A stretch of DNA of 64,000 nt from Conyzicola nivalis (GTDB taxonomy: Bacteria > Actinomycetota > Actinomycetes > Actinomycetales > Microbacteriaceae). Position numbers and translations under genes: made by a program. The stretch spans positions 310,001 through 374,000 of the forward strand of contig NZ_BMGB01000002.1 in assembly GCF_014639655.1 (NCBI RefSeq), given 5' to 3'. A model generated the notes under the pieces. The model was not told where the DNA came from. It worked only from the letters and a program-made list of their open reading frames with translations, and did not search any database. Positions 41,073 to 51,666 of this stretch are shown one piece after another (positions within the stretch are counted from its first letter, which is position 1; each line of letters begins with the position of its first letter).

Positions 41073-42191
41073 TCAGCCGGCGCTCGGCGCGTAGATCGCC
41101 CGTGCCAGCGCGTCGAGCACCTGCGGCGTGCGCGGTCCGAAGCTCAGGATCTCGCCGTCGGCCATGTCGACGAACCGGCGGTGCTGTCCGGCCAGAGTGA
41201 GTCCGATGGCCGGCTTCGTCTCGAGCAGACCGTCGACCCCGCCCGCGCTCTCGATGCCGTCGGTCATCACGAGGATCAGGTCGGGGTTGCCCGCCACCAG
41301 CGCTTCATCCGTCATGGGCTTCATGCCCGTCCAGCCGATCTCGCCGGCGACGTCGATGCCCCCGACCGCCGCGATCAGCTCGTCGGCGCCGGACTCCTCG
41401 CCGAACAGGTAGTAGATGCCCGCGCCGCCGCGCAGATAGAGGAACAGGATGCGCAGCCTGTCGGCCGGGTCGCTCGGAGCAATGCCCTGGATCTCGGTGA
41501 TCTTGTCGGTGATCTGCTGCTGCAGGTCGGCGGCGAGCAACTCGCCGGCGGGAGATGCGCCGAGCGCCGCGGCGACCTGCCGGGCCAGCTCGCCCACACC
41601 CTGCATGCTCGGGTCGGTGTCGACGAAGACCACGGCGATGCCGGCCTCGCGCAGCTGCAGGATGACGTCGGTCGGGCCGATCGTGCCGTCGGTGATCACC
41701 ACGGTGGGGCGCAGCGCGAGCACTGCCTCGCTGTTGACGGCGTGGCCGCCCGAGGTGATGAGCGGCAGGTCGGCCGCCTCCGGGAAGGTAGTGGAGACGT
41801 CGCGGCCGACTACGTTGTCGCCGAGGCCCACTCCGAAGATGGTCGCCGCGATCGAGCCCGAGATGTCGAGACCCAGGATGCGGTCGGTGGATGTCACGGT
41901 GACCTCGGTGTCTCCGTCGAGGTCACGCGAGGTGACGGTAGCGGGAAGTGTCTGCTCGGGCTTCTCGGCCACGACGTCGATCGACGAGTCGGCGAGCAGC
42001 GCCGTCGAGGGTCCCTCGTACGCCCGCGGATCGTCGAGCAGCGCGAGTTCGGCGAGCGGCACCGACTGGTCTCCGACGGCGGCCTCCGTTCCCGTGCCGG
42101 CCGGCCCCGAGCAGGCTCCGAGCAGCGTGACGACGAGAGCTGCGGCCAGAAGATAGGCACCGCGAACCGTGCGCCGGGGGAGAGCGGTCAT
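41073..42191 (-). CDS. Heme ABC transporter substrate-binding lipoprotein (HmuT-like)
   Basis: 372 residues. Signal peptide and lipobox (VVTLLGACSG). The class III periplasmic-binding fold has DRILGLDISGSIAATIFG, LITSGGHAVNSEAVLALRPTVVI and a second half with LFLYLRGGAGIYYLFGEESGADELI. The His in GGHAVN and the Tyr pair in GIYYLFG are the positions of HmuT heme ligands, as known in Corynebacterium. It would accept heme from HtaA proteins and hand it to a permease; hmuU and hmuV are not in the window. RBS AAAGGACC and an iron box lie upstream. Confidence 0.92.
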   Translation of the reverse strand: MTALPRRTVRGAYLLAAALVVTLLGACSGPAGTGTEAAVGDQSVPLAELALLDDPRAYEGPSTALLADSSIDVVAEKPEQTLPATVTSRDLDGDTEVTVTSTDRILGLDISGSIAATIFGVGLGDNVVGRDVSTTFPEAADLPLITSGGHAVNSEAVLALRPTVVITDGTIGPTDVILQLREAGIAVVFVDTDPSMQGVGELARQVAAALGASPAGELLAADLQQQITDKITEIQGIAPSDPADRLRILFLYLRGGAGIYYLFGEESGADELIAAVGGIDVAGEIGWTGMKPMTDEALVAGNPDLILVMTDGIESAGGVDGLLETKPAIGLTLAGQHRRFVDMADGEILSFGPRTPQVLDALARAIYAPSAG

Positions 42192-42242
42192 GCGGAGGTG
42201 GTCCTTTGTCTAACGGCGAAGCAGGCCGTGATCGGGTAGTAC

Positions 42243-42256
42243 TTAGGCTAGCCTAA
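42243..42256 (-). promoter_or_regulatory. Iron box upstream of hmuT-like gene
   Basis: TTAGGCTAGCCTAA is a perfect 14-bp palindrome. The extended 19-mer matches 14 of 19 positions of the DtxR/IdeR consensus, with 14 of the first 15 identical. It lies 52 bases upstream of the HmuT start and is probably the DtxR operator for this gene. Confidence 0.85.
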
Positions 42257-42361
42257 CTACGCCCGGCGGGTGTGGTCCGCGCTCGCCGACCTGCCGGTGG
42301 GGTTGGGCGTTCGTTCGGTTTGCCTGTCATAGGCTTGCCGCAAAACCCGGAAGGTGTAGTC

Positions 42362-42694
42362 GTGGCAGCGAGCTTGGAGTCGGATCAGCCTGCGCCGCAC
42401 GGCCTCACGCCCCGCGAAATCGCCGTCCTTGACTTCGAACGCGAGTGGACCCGCCACGTGGGAGCCAAAGAAGAGGCGATCCGCGAGGTCTTCGGCCTTT
42501 CCGCCGCCCGGTATTATCAAGTGCTGAACACCGTGATCGACTCGCCGCACGCCGTGCGCCGCGATCCGATGCTCATTAAGCGCTTGCAACGCGCACGTGA
42601 CGCGCGGGTGCAGACCCGAGCGGCCCGCACGTTGACCAGCTCACGCCAGGTGGATAGAGCCCCTCGCCCCCTGCCAGACGAAACGACTGATTAG
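42362..42694 (+). CDS. DUF3263 domain protein
   Basis: 110 residues from a GTG with a GGAAGG site upstream. LTPREIAVLDFEREWTRHVGAKEEAIREVFGLSAARYYQVLNTVIDSP is the DUF3263 signature, a helix-turn-helix-like fold that may bind DNA. As I recall, M. tuberculosis Rv0430 belongs here. It is followed after four bases by the LytR_C gene, an arrangement conserved in actinobacteria. Confidence 0.9.
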   Translation: MAASLESDQPAPHGLTPREIAVLDFEREWTRHVGAKEEAIREVFGLSAARYYQVLNTVIDSPHAVRRDPMLIKRLQRARDARVQTRAARTLTSSRQVDRAPRPLPDETTD

Positions 42695-42698
42695 AACT

Positions 42699-43271
42699 AT
42701 GGCCAGTTACCCGAAAGACCGGTTCGACGACCTGCCCAAAGACCTCGTGCGAGTCGGTGCCCACCGTGCGCCCCGCAAGCGCGGCGGCGGTTGGGTCGGG
42801 TTCGCGTGGGCGGCGCTGGCCACCCTGGTCCTCGTGGTCGGCGGTTTCTACGTTGTGACCCTTATCGACGACAGCGTGCGTTTCGAGATCCCCGGCTTCC
42901 CACAGGCGGACGAGACGAGCAGCTCGCCCGAAGACGAGTCGACCCCGACGGCGCTGCCGCTCACCGATCCCGCGACGATCGACCCCGCGCGCGCCATCAC
43001 GATCACGGTGCTCAACGGAACTCCCGTCGTCGGGCAGCAGACCGTGGTCAGCGACACGCTGACCGCCGCGGGCTGGCCGATCGGAAGCGCCACGACGGCG
43101 TCGACGAGCGATATCGAAGAGACGATCGTTTACTACAGCAACCCCGCCGACGAGGACATCGCGCGCGGGCTCGTCTCCACTCTCGGTGTCGGCGACGTGA
43201 AGGAGAGCACCGCGTTCCTCGGCGCCCCCGTCACGATCGTGCTCGGCTCGGACTACACCCCCGCCGGCTGA
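42699..43271 (+). CDS. LytR C-terminal domain membrane protein
   Basis: 190 residues. A cytosolic basic N-terminus, one TM segment (about residues 31-53), an acidic linker with EDESTPT and a C-terminal LytR_C domain (ITVLNGTPVVGQQTVVSDTLTAAGW) ending in a strand with TIVLGSDY. It faces the outside and may act in envelope biology. The partner gene DUF3263 is immediately upstream. Confidence 0.88.
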   Translation: MASYPKDRFDDLPKDLVRVGAHRAPRKRGGGWVGFAWAALATLVLVVGGFYVVTLIDDSVRFEIPGFPQADETSSSPEDESTPTALPLTDPATIDPARAITITVLNGTPVVGQQTVVSDTLTAAGWPIGSATTASTSDIEETIVYYSNPADEDIARGLVSTLGVGDVKESTAFLGAPVTIVLGSDYTPAG

Positions 43272-43450
43272 CGGCACCGGGCCGAACAGTGGCCCCGTGT
43301 CATCCAGTGTTACGAACGTGTTTAATCCTTGAGTATTAGGCCGATTACGCCGCAAACCCCCTGTTGGAGCGCGCTGCCGCTCACTACGCTCTGGGATGTC
43401 CGTACCGCGACTGGTGCGGATACCACCGAACACGCACCAAGGAGCAACAC

Positions 43451-43657
43451 ATGGCGAACGGAACCGTGAAGTGGTTCAACGCTGAAAAGGGTTACGGTTT
43501 CATCACTGTCGAGGGCGGGAGCCAGGACGTGTTCGTCCACTACTCCGCCATCGACATGGGGGGTTACAAGGTACTCGAAGAGGGTCAGAGCGTGACCTTC
43601 GAAATCGGCACGGGCAGCAAGGGCCCTCAGGCAGAATCGGTGCGGCTCGCGCAGTAG
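43451..43657 (+). CDS. Cold-shock protein (CspA family)
   Basis: 68 residues with RNP1 KGYGFI and RNP2 [21 protein letters not shown] at the start and [11 protein letters not shown] at the end are typical. It is a single-strand RNA/DNA chaperone in the cytosol. AAGGAG precedes the ATG by seven bases. It lies just upstream of groEL but has its own terminator. Confidence 0.95.
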   Translation: MANGTVKWFNAEKGYGFITVEGGSQDVFVHYSAIDMGGYKVLEEGQSVTFEIGTGSKGPQAESVRLAQ

Positions 43658-43675
43658 CGTCCGACCGATTTCGTG

Positions 43676-43704
43676 ACAATGGCCCGTCGAAGGCGGGCCA
43701 TTGT
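43676..43704 (+). terminator. Intrinsic terminator of the csp gene
   Basis: ACAATGGCCCG, loop TCGAAGG, CGGGCCATTGT: a perfect 11-bp stem followed by TGTG, 19 bases past the csp stop. Confidence 0.85.
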
Positions 43705-43722
43705 TGTGCGCGGTGCGCGTAA

Positions 43723-45477
<1,755 letters not shown>

Positions 45478-45496
45478 GTCCACGCAGCTTCAGAAG

Positions 45497-45528
45497 AACG
45501 GGCGGTCTCCTCACGGAGGCCGCCCGTT
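45497..45528 (+). terminator. Intrinsic terminator of groEL
   Basis: AACGGGCGGTCTCC, loop TCAC, GGAGGCCGCCCGTT: a 14-bp stem with one G-U pair, 19 bases past the groEL stop and before the convergent WXG100 gene. Confidence 0.85.
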
Positions 45529-45543
45529 CCGCGTTAACCTTCC

Positions 45544-45834
45544 CTACCGCGCGAACATGCGCGCGTTGGTCGCCTCGATGTCGGCATACTGCTGGCCGGC
45601 AGCCCCCAGCGCCTGATTGATCGCGGCGAGGTTCTCTTCGACGCGCTGCTGGGTGCTGCGCCACTCGCTCGCGAGGCTCTGGAACGCCGCCGCGGCCGGG
45701 CCGCTCCACGACGACTGCAGGTTCACGAGTTGGCCGTGCATCGAGCCGACCTCCGCCTGGATGCGCGAGATGCTGCCGCGAACGGCCGCGCTCGTGCCGA
45801 GAACTTCATCACTGTCTACCTGGTATCTGGTCAT
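45544..45834 (-). CDS. WXG100 family protein (ESX-like)
   Basis: 96 residues, the classic ESX substrate size. The SSWSG turn between two helices is the W-x-G motif, flanked by Ala-rich heptad helices (RIQAEVGSMHGQL and EEWRS...AAINQAL). No ESX secretion genes (EccC, EccD) are in the window. The start is ATG at 45834. It may be secreted through a type VII system elsewhere in the genome. Confidence 0.9.
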   Translation of the reverse strand: MTRYQVDSDEVLGTSAAVRGSISRIQAEVGSMHGQLVNLQSSWSGPAAAAFQSLASEWRSTQQRVEENLAAINQALGAAGQQYADIEATNARMFAR

Positions 45835-45871
45835 GCCCAGACGGTAGCCCCCGTGACGAGAGCGCCGAGGC

Positions 45872-47551
45872 TCAGGCCTCGGGATCGGGGGACTGCGGCT
45901 CCGCTGCGGTGTCGGGGAGGAGAGGAAGGATGACCCGGAAGGTGGCGCCGCCACCCGGCGTCTCCACGACATCGACCTCGCCCTTGTGCGCGGCCACGAT
46001 CGACGCGACGATGGCCAGCCCGAGTCCGCTGCCGCCGGTGTCGCGGTTGCGCGAGCTGTCCGCTCGCCAGAACCGCTGGAAGATCTTCTCGCGAATCTGG
46101 GGCGGGATACCCTCGCCGTGGTCGATCACCGAGATGACCGCGAGCCCCTGCGCGCGGTCGGCCTCAACGCCGATCTCGAGCGGGGTACCGGCGGGCGAGA
46201 AGCGCATCGCATTGCCCATCAGGTTCGTGATCACCTGGCGGATCTTGTTCTCCTCCGCGAGCACGAGGGCGCGCGGTGCGGTGGCGGCAGTGGAGGCGGT
46301 TTCGGTGCTGATCGTCTCGGGCGTGATCACCCGGGGACGCCGACGCAGGCGGGCGAACGTCGCACCGGCGAAAGCGATCGGTCCGGTGGCCAAGGCCGCC
46401 GAGCGATCGGCGTCCGTGCCATCCGGGGTATCGACCACGTCGAGTATCTCGGGCGGGCTGATCTCCGATACCAGCACGCGCACCTCCCGGTCGGGAGACG
46501 ACGCCATGGCGTCGAGCGCGGCGTCGCTCGCGAGCGGGATCAGGTCGACCACCGTGAGCTGCAACGGCTTAGCCTCGTCGATACGCGCGAGTTCGAGCAG
46601 GTCGGTCACCAGCTCGCCCATGCGGATCGCCTCCTTCTCGATGCGCTCCATGGCCTGGGCGACGTCTTCGGGCTTCTGCAACGCGCCCATGCGGTACAGC
46701 TCGGCGTAGCCGCGCACGGAGACGAGGGGGTTGCGCAGCTCGTGGCTGGCGTCGCCGACGAAGCGCCGCATCTGGTCGATGGTCCTGGCGCGGTCGGCGA
46801 AGGCCTTGTCGATCTGGCTGAGCATGGCGTTGAGCGATCGGTTGAGGCGGCCGACCTCGGTGTTCTGCGTGGCGCCGCCGAGTCGCTGGGTGAAGTCTCC
46901 CGCGGCGAAGCGGGCGGCGGTCGCCTCGACCTGGCGCAGGGGATTGAAGGTGGATGTCACGAGCAGACGTGTGAGCGCCCCGCCGAGAATCACGACCGTG
47001 AGTCCGAAGAACATGAAGATTGCCGCGTAGCGCGAGATCACGCCGTCGATGTCATTGAGGTTGTAGCCGACGACGTAGCTGAGGAAGTGACCGGTAGTGG
47101 TCGCGCGCGGGGAGCTCACGACGCGCCAGTGGCCCGAGCCTTGGGCGTTGTCGACGGTGACCGCGCTGTCTTGCGACCACACGTTCGCGCCGCGCAGATC
47201 GTCCGAAGCGGGGTGGGGCGTCTCGCCGGTGCGGTTGGTGCACATGAGGTTGCCGGACTCGTCGACGGCGGCGATGTAGTACGACGTCAGTGTGGGCCTG
47301 ACGACGCAGGTGAGCGATCCATCGGGTGTTTCGCTGAGCCGGATGACAGAATTGGCGCTCGCGATGACGCTGTTGATTTTCGCGTCGGCGTCTTCGGTGA
47401 GGTAGGTGCGCAGCACCGACATCGAGCCGAGGCCGGCGACCAAGAGGCCGAGCGTGAGCAGGAGCACGCTCACCGTCGTCATCTTGGTGCGCAGCGACGT
47501 CGCATTCCAACGCGCGGTCAGCGCGTCAGTCACATGGGCTTTTCTGGTCAC
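45872..47551 (-). CDS. Sensor histidine kinase
   Basis: 559 residues, GTG start overlapping the response regulator stop by GTGA. TM segments at about 25-47 and 175-198 enclose a 125-residue external sensor. HAMP follows at about 199-250. The phosphoacceptor is His270 in FVGDASHELRNPL. The ATPase domain has N-box NLMGNAMRF (443-451), G1 DHGEGIP and G2 GSGLGL. Between HisKA and the ATPase lies an unusual 65-residue low-complexity, Ala/Thr-rich insertion (about 364-430). It phosphorylates the adjacent OmpR-type regulator. Signal unknown. Confidence 0.92.
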   Translation of the reverse strand: MTRKAHVTDALTARWNATSLRTKMTTVSVLLLTLGLLVAGLGSMSVLRTYLTEDADAKINSVIASANSVIRLSETPDGSLTCVVRPTLTSYYIAAVDESGNLMCTNRTGETPHPASDDLRGANVWSQDSAVTVDNAQGSGHWRVVSSPRATTTGHFLSYVVGYNLNDIDGVISRYAAIFMFFGLTVVILGGALTRLLVTSTFNPLRQVEATAARFAAGDFTQRLGGATQNTEVGRLNRSLNAMLSQIDKAFADRARTIDQMRRFVGDASHELRNPLVSVRGYAELYRMGALQKPEDVAQAMERIEKEAIRMGELVTDLLELARIDEAKPLQLTVVDLIPLASDAALDAMASSPDREVRVLVSEISPPEILDVVDTPDGTDADRSAALATGPIAFAGATFARLRRRPRVITPETISTETASTAATAPRALVLAEENKIRQVITNLMGNAMRFSPAGTPLEIGVEADRAQGLAVISVIDHGEGIPPQIREKIFQRFWRADSSRNRDTGGSGLGLAIVASIVAAHKGEVDVVETPGGGATFRVILPLLPDTAAEPQSPDPEA

Positions 47552-48240
47552 GCTCGCGTGGTCTTCAGCATGTAGCCGAAGCCGCGCTTGGTCTGGATGA
47601 TCGGCTCGGCGGAGAGGTGGTCGAGCTTGCGTCGCAGATAGCTGATGTAGCTCTCGACGATGCCCGCGTCGCCGTTGAAGTCGTACTCCCAGACGTGATC
47701 GAGGATCTGCGCCTTCGACAGAACGCGGTTCGGGTTGAGCATGAGGTAACGCAGCAGCTTGAACTCGGTCGGGCTCAGTTCGATCTGCTCGGAGCCAATG
47801 GTGACCTCGTGGGTGTCCTGGTCCATGGTGAGCTCGCCGGCGCGGATGACGGCCTCCTCGTCGTCCTGCATGGTGCGGCGCAGGATCGCCTTGATGCGGG
47901 CGACGATCTCATCGAGGCTGAACGGCTTGGTGACATAGTCGTCGCCGCCGACGGTGAGTCCGGTGATCTTGTCTTCCGTGTCGTCTTTCGCCGTCAGGAA
48001 GAGGATGGGGGCGGTGTAGCCGGATGCCCGGAGGCGCTTCGTCACGCCGAAGCCGTTGATATCCGGCAGCATGACATCGAGGATGATGAGGTCGGGTTCT
48101 TCCTCGAGAACAGCGGAGATTGCACCCGCACCGTTGCCGACCGCTCTCACCGCGAAGCCGGCGAAACGCAGGCTCGTGGTCAGAAGGTCGCGGATGTTGG
48201 GTTCGTCGTCAACGATCAGGATCTTGGGGCCGTCAGTCAT
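47548..48240 (-). CDS. OmpR-family response regulator
   Basis: 230 residues. Receiver: acidic D11/D12, phosphoacceptor D55 (LIILDVMLPD), T83 and K105 (DYVTKPFS). C-terminal OmpR winged helix with EIELSPTEFKLLRYLMLNPNRVLSKAQILDHVW and GFGYML at the end. Resembles MprA/TcrA-type regulators. The ATG at 48240 is chosen because it matches the receiver N-terminus (TDGPKILIVDDEP). It forms a coupled operon with the histidine kinase. Confidence 0.95.
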   Translation of the reverse strand: MTDGPKILIVDDEPNIRDLLTTSLRFAGFAVRAVGNGAGAISAVLEEEPDLIILDVMLPDINGFGVTKRLRASGYTAPILFLTAKDDTEDKITGLTVGGDDYVTKPFSLDEIVARIKAILRRTMQDDEEAVIRAGELTMDQDTHEVTIGSEQIELSPTEFKLLRYLMLNPNRVLSKAQILDHVWEYDFNGDAGIVESYISYLRRKLDHLSAEPIIQTKRGFGYMLKTTRA

Positions 48241-48316
48241 GCGTACAGTATCTGCGAGTTGTCTGGAGTTTGTCTGGGAGTCGTGTGTGCCGGTCCGATG
48301 AGGGCAGACTGGGCAG

Positions 48317-49162
48317 GTGAAGCAGCTGGATCTCATCAACCGCGTCTCCGTCATGGCCATCGTCAACCGCACCCCCGACTCGTTCTACGACGACGGTGCG
48401 ACCTTCGCGCTCGACAGCGCGGTAGAGGCGGCGCTGTCGGCCGCGCGGCACGGCGCCGACCTCGTAGACATCGGGGGAGTGCCCTTCGGGCGGGGTCCCG
48501 CGGTGTCGCTGCAGGAGGAGATCGACCGGGTGGTTCCCGTCGTCGAAGCGATCCACGCGGCATCCGACATCGTCGTGTCGGTCGATACGTTCAACGCCGA
48601 TGTGGCCCGGCTGAGCATCGCGGCCGGAGCCGGGGTGATCAATGACACGAGCGGCCTCTGGGACGACCGCATGGCCGGGGTCGTCGCGGCGAGCGAGGCG
48701 ACGCTCGTGCTCACTCACAGCCTCGCGCCGCCGCGGTCGGAACCGCCGCGCCCCGAATACGGCGACGTGGTGGCCGAGGTCGTGGACTTTCTGCGCGACC
48801 GGGTGGCCCGGGCGGTCGCGGCGGGCGTTCCGCTCGACCGGCTCGTCGTCGACCCGGGGCACGACCTGAACAAGAACACGCTGCACTCGATCGAGCTCAC
48901 CCGCCGGCTCGAGGAGGTCGTGGCGATCGGCCTGCCGACCCTTGTCGCATTGTCGCGCAAAGACTTCGTGGGCGAGGTGCTCGACGCCGCCAAGCAGGAC
49001 CGCCTCGAGGGTTCGCTGGCCGCGGCCGTCGTCTGCGTGACGAAGGGCGCCCGCGTCGTGCGCGTGCACGATGTGGCCGCCAGCGTCGCCGCGATGCGGA
49101 TGACCGAGGCACTGCTCGGGCTGCGCGAGCCGGTGTACCTGCGTCATAACATGGGCGAATGA
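48317..49162 (+). CDS. Dihydropteroate synthase family protein (FolP2-like)
   Basis: 281 residues from a GTG. VMAIVNRTPDSFYDDGATF is the pterin/pABA site signature (NxTPDSF), followed by ADLVDIGG, VSVDTFNADVARLSIAAGAGVINDTSG, LTHS and VVDPGHDLNKN. The usual second N-x-T..SDGG is FYDDG here, and no folate genes adjoin, so it may be the second, non-essential DHPS homologue common in actinobacteria. It shares an ATGA overlap with the downstream RibD-like reductase. Confidence 0.88.
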   Translation: MKQLDLINRVSVMAIVNRTPDSFYDDGATFALDSAVEAALSAARHGADLVDIGGVPFGRGPAVSLQEEIDRVVPVVEAIHAASDIVVSVDTFNADVARLSIAAGAGVINDTSGLWDDRMAGVVAASEATLVLTHSLAPPRSEPPRPEYGDVVAEVVDFLRDRVARAVAAGVPLDRLVVDPGHDLNKNTLHSIELTRRLEEVVAIGLPTLVALSRKDFVGEVLDAAKQDRLEGSLAAAVVCVTKGARVVRVHDVAASVAAMRMTEALLGLREPVYLRHNMGE

Positions 49163-49911
49163 GCGCGCGAATCGACCAGCTGTGGCCGGAGCCCATGGAC
49201 GACCTCGGTGACGACGAGCTGATCGCCGATCTGGTCGCGCCGGCCGGGCCGTGGCTGCGGGTGAACTTCGTGTCGAGCGTCGACGGCGCGGCGACCACCG
49301 CGGGCCTGTCGGGCGGGCTGGGCGACGCGGCGGACAAGCGCCTGTTCGAGCTGCTGCGGCGGGTGAGCGACGTCGTGCTGGTCGGCGCGGGCACCGTGCG
49401 CGCGGAGGGCTACGGTGCGCTGCGGGTCAGCGACTCCAGCGCGCGCTGGCGGGAGAAGCGCGGACTTCCGGCGCATCCGGTGTTCGCCATCGTCTCGGGA
49501 TCTCTCGATCTCGATCCCTCGTCGACGATATTCTCGGATGCGCCCGTGCCGCCGGTGATCATTACGACCGCGCGTGCCAGCGCCGATCGGCTCGCCAGGT
49601 TCGACGGGCTCGCCGACGTGATCGTGGCGGGTTCGGGCGCACTCGACGTGCCGCTCGCCCTCGCCGAACTGCAGCGGCGCGGGTTGAACCACGTGTTGAG
49701 CGAGGGAGGTCCGTCGCTGTTCGGCTCGCTCATCGCGGCTGGCGCGGTCGACGAGCTGTGTCTCACGCTGAGCGCACGCCTCGAGGCGGGCGATGCGCAG
49801 CGCATCGCGAGCGGGCCGCTCGACGTGCCGGCCGCGCTGACCCTCGAGCGCGTGCTGAAGCACGCGAGCACGCTGCTGCTGCGTTACGGGCGGGCGCTCG
49901 CTGCTGGTTGA
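49159..49911 (+). CDS. Pyrimidine reductase family protein (RibD C-terminal type)
   Basis: 250 residues. PWLRVNFVSSVDGAATTAGLSGGLGDAADKRLFELLRRVSDVVLVGAGTVRAEGYG is the DHFR-like NADPH domain of RibD. The LNHVLSEGGPSLFGSLI segment is the substrate-side loop. It may reduce a 5-amino-6-ribosylamino pyrimidine or a similar heterocycle. It overlaps the FolP2-like gene by ATGA, so the two are coupled. Confidence 0.85.
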   Translation: MSARIDQLWPEPMDDLGDDELIADLVAPAGPWLRVNFVSSVDGAATTAGLSGGLGDAADKRLFELLRRVSDVVLVGAGTVRAEGYGALRVSDSSARWREKRGLPAHPVFAIVSGSLDLDPSSTIFSDAPVPPVIITTARASADRLARFDGLADVIVAGSGALDVPLALAELQRRGLNHVLSEGGPSLFGSLIAAGAVDELCLTLSARLEAGDAQRIASGPLDVPAALTLERVLKHASTLLLRYGRALAAG

Positions 49912-49989
49912 GTAGCGCCGCCTGCGGCGCGTATCGAAACTGCGCTCACCGAGGTTTCGATACGGTCGCTGAGCGACCTACTCAACCAG
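49904..49989. repeat. REP-like inverted repeat element
   Basis: CTGGTTGAGTAG...GTATCGAAAC on the left is inverted to GTTTCGATAC...CTACTCAACCAG on the right. Each arm carries its own small hairpin (GCCGCCTGCGGC and GTCGCTGAGCGAC). It lies between convergent genes and may be a bidirectional terminator. Parts resemble sequences at 40919-41062 and 59764-59795. Confidence 0.7.
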
Positions 49990-49995
49990 CGGGCG

Positions 49996-51657
49996 TCAGG
50001 CGGCGGCGTCGAGCGTGTCGCTGTCGAGGATCGTGTAGCTGTAGCCCTGCTCGGCGAGGAACCGCTGGCGGTTCTGGGCGAAGTCCTGGTCGACGGTGTC
50101 GCGGGCGACGAGCGTGTAGAAGTTCGCGGGTAGGCCGCTCTCCTTGGGGCGCAGCAGGCGTCCGAGGCGCTGGGCCTCCTCCTGGCGGGATCCGAACGAG
50201 CCGGAGACCTGGATCGCCACCGTAGCCTCAGGCAGGTCGACCGAGAAGTTGGCGACCTTCGAGACCACGAGCACCTTCGTCGTTCCCTCACGGAACGACT
50301 GGTAGAGCCGCTCGCGCTCGGCCACCGGCGTCGAGCCGGTCAGCGCGGGGGCGTCCAACGCCTCGGCGAGCTCGTCGATCTGGTCGAGGTACTGGCCGAT
50401 CACCAGGATCTGCTCGCCGTCGTGCTTCGCGACGAGTCGCTTGACCACGTCGAGCTTCGCCGGGGCTGTGGCCGCCAGGCGGTAGCGCACGTCGTCGGCC
50501 GACGCGGCGTACTCGAGCCGGTCCTGCTGCGGCAGGTCGATGCGCACTTCGTAGCAGCTGGCGGGGGAGATGAAGCCCTGGGCCTCGATCTCCTTCCACG
50601 GGGCGTCGAAGCGCTTCGGTCCGATGAGGCTGAACACGTCGCCCTCGCGGCCGTCTTCGCGCACGAGCGTCGCGGTGAGTCCGAGGCGGCGTCGGGCCTG
50701 AAGGTCGGCGGTCAGTTTGAACACGGGCGCGGGCAGCAGGTGCACCTCGTCGTAGATCACGAGACCCCAGTCGAGGGCGTCGAGCAGCGCGAGGTGGGCG
50801 TACTCGCCCTTCCGCTTCGCCGTGAGCATCTGGTACGTCGCGATGGTGACCGGCTTGACGTCTTTGACGAGCCCGGAGTATTCGCCGACCTCGTCCTCGG
50901 TGAGGGTGGTGCGCTTGAGCAGCTCGTTGCGCCACTGGCGGGCCGAGACCGTGTTGGTCACGAGGATCAGCGTGTTGGTCTTGCCGACCGCCATGGCGCC
51001 GGCGCCGACGAGGGTCTTGCCCGCCCCACAGGGAAGCACGACCACGCCCGAGCCCTGCTCGAAGAAGCTGTTCACCGCGTCGGTCTGGTACGGACGCAGG
51101 TGCCAGCCGTTGTCGGCCAACGCGATCTCGTGCGGCGTGCCAGGGGTGTAGCCGGCGAGGTCTTCGGCCGGCCAGCCGATCTTCAACAGCTCCTGCTTGA
51201 GCTGCCCACGCGCCCAGGCCTGGACGACGTAGGTGTTCTCGCTGCGGCGCTCGAACAGCAGGGCGGCGACCTTCTTGCCCCGTGCGATCTCGGCCAAGAC
51301 CGCGGCATCCGTCGCCGTCAACAACAGCACGCCCTCGTCGTCCCGTTCGATCACGAGGCGGCCGTAGCGTCCCACCGTCTCGGTGATGTCGACCGACACC
51401 ACCTGCGGGATCGCGTACTTCGAGTACTTCTCCAGCGTCGCGAGCATGTCGGCCGAGGTGTGCCCGGCGGCGCGCGCGTTCCACAGCCCCAGCTTCGTGA
51501 TGCGGTAGGTGTGGATGTGCTCGGGGGCCCGCTCCAGCTCGGCGAACACCGAGAGGTCGTGGCGGGCGTCGTCGGCGAGCGGGTGCGCCACCTCCAGCAG
51601 AACCGTTCGGTCGCTCTGAACGATCAGGGGTCCATCGGGTGCTTCGGGCGAATTCAC
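49996..51657 (-). CDS. DNA repair helicase XPB
   Basis: 553 residues, family-typical. Walker A PCGAGKT (209-215), DEVH box (303-306), the XPB RED motif in LVREDGRE (about 332-336), and motif VI QRLGRLLRP (496-504). It is a superfamily 2, 3'-5' helicase thought to act in DNA repair. Immediately upstream on the same strand is the 614-residue helicase-associated gene; I recall the same pair as Rv0861c-Rv0862c in M. tuberculosis. Cytosolic. Confidence 0.93.
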   Translation of the reverse strand: MNSPEAPDGPLIVQSDRTVLLEVAHPLADDARHDLSVFAELERAPEHIHTYRITKLGLWNARAAGHTSADMLATLEKYSKYAIPQVVSVDITETVGRYGRLVIERDDEGVLLLTATDAAVLAEIARGKKVAALLFERRSENTYVVQAWARGQLKQELLKIGWPAEDLAGYTPGTPHEIALADNGWHLRPYQTDAVNSFFEQGSGVVVLPCGAGKTLVGAGAMAVGKTNTLILVTNTVSARQWRNELLKRTTLTEDEVGEYSGLVKDVKPVTIATYQMLTAKRKGEYAHLALLDALDWGLVIYDEVHLLPAPVFKLTADLQARRRLGLTATLVREDGREGDVFSLIGPKRFDAPWKEIEAQGFISPASCYEVRIDLPQQDRLEYAASADDVRYRLAATAPAKLDVVKRLVAKHDGEQILVIGQYLDQIDELAEALDAPALTGSTPVAERERLYQSFREGTTKVLVVSKVANFSVDLPEATVAIQVSGSFGSRQEEAQRLGRLLRPKESGLPANFYTLVARDTVDQDFAQNRQRFLAEQGYSYTILDSDTLDAAA

Positions 51658-51666
51658 CTCGACAGC

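Noticed and set aside
45544..45834. ESX/type VII secretion locus
   Set aside because: Only a lone WXG100 protein is present, with no ATPase or membrane components nearby.
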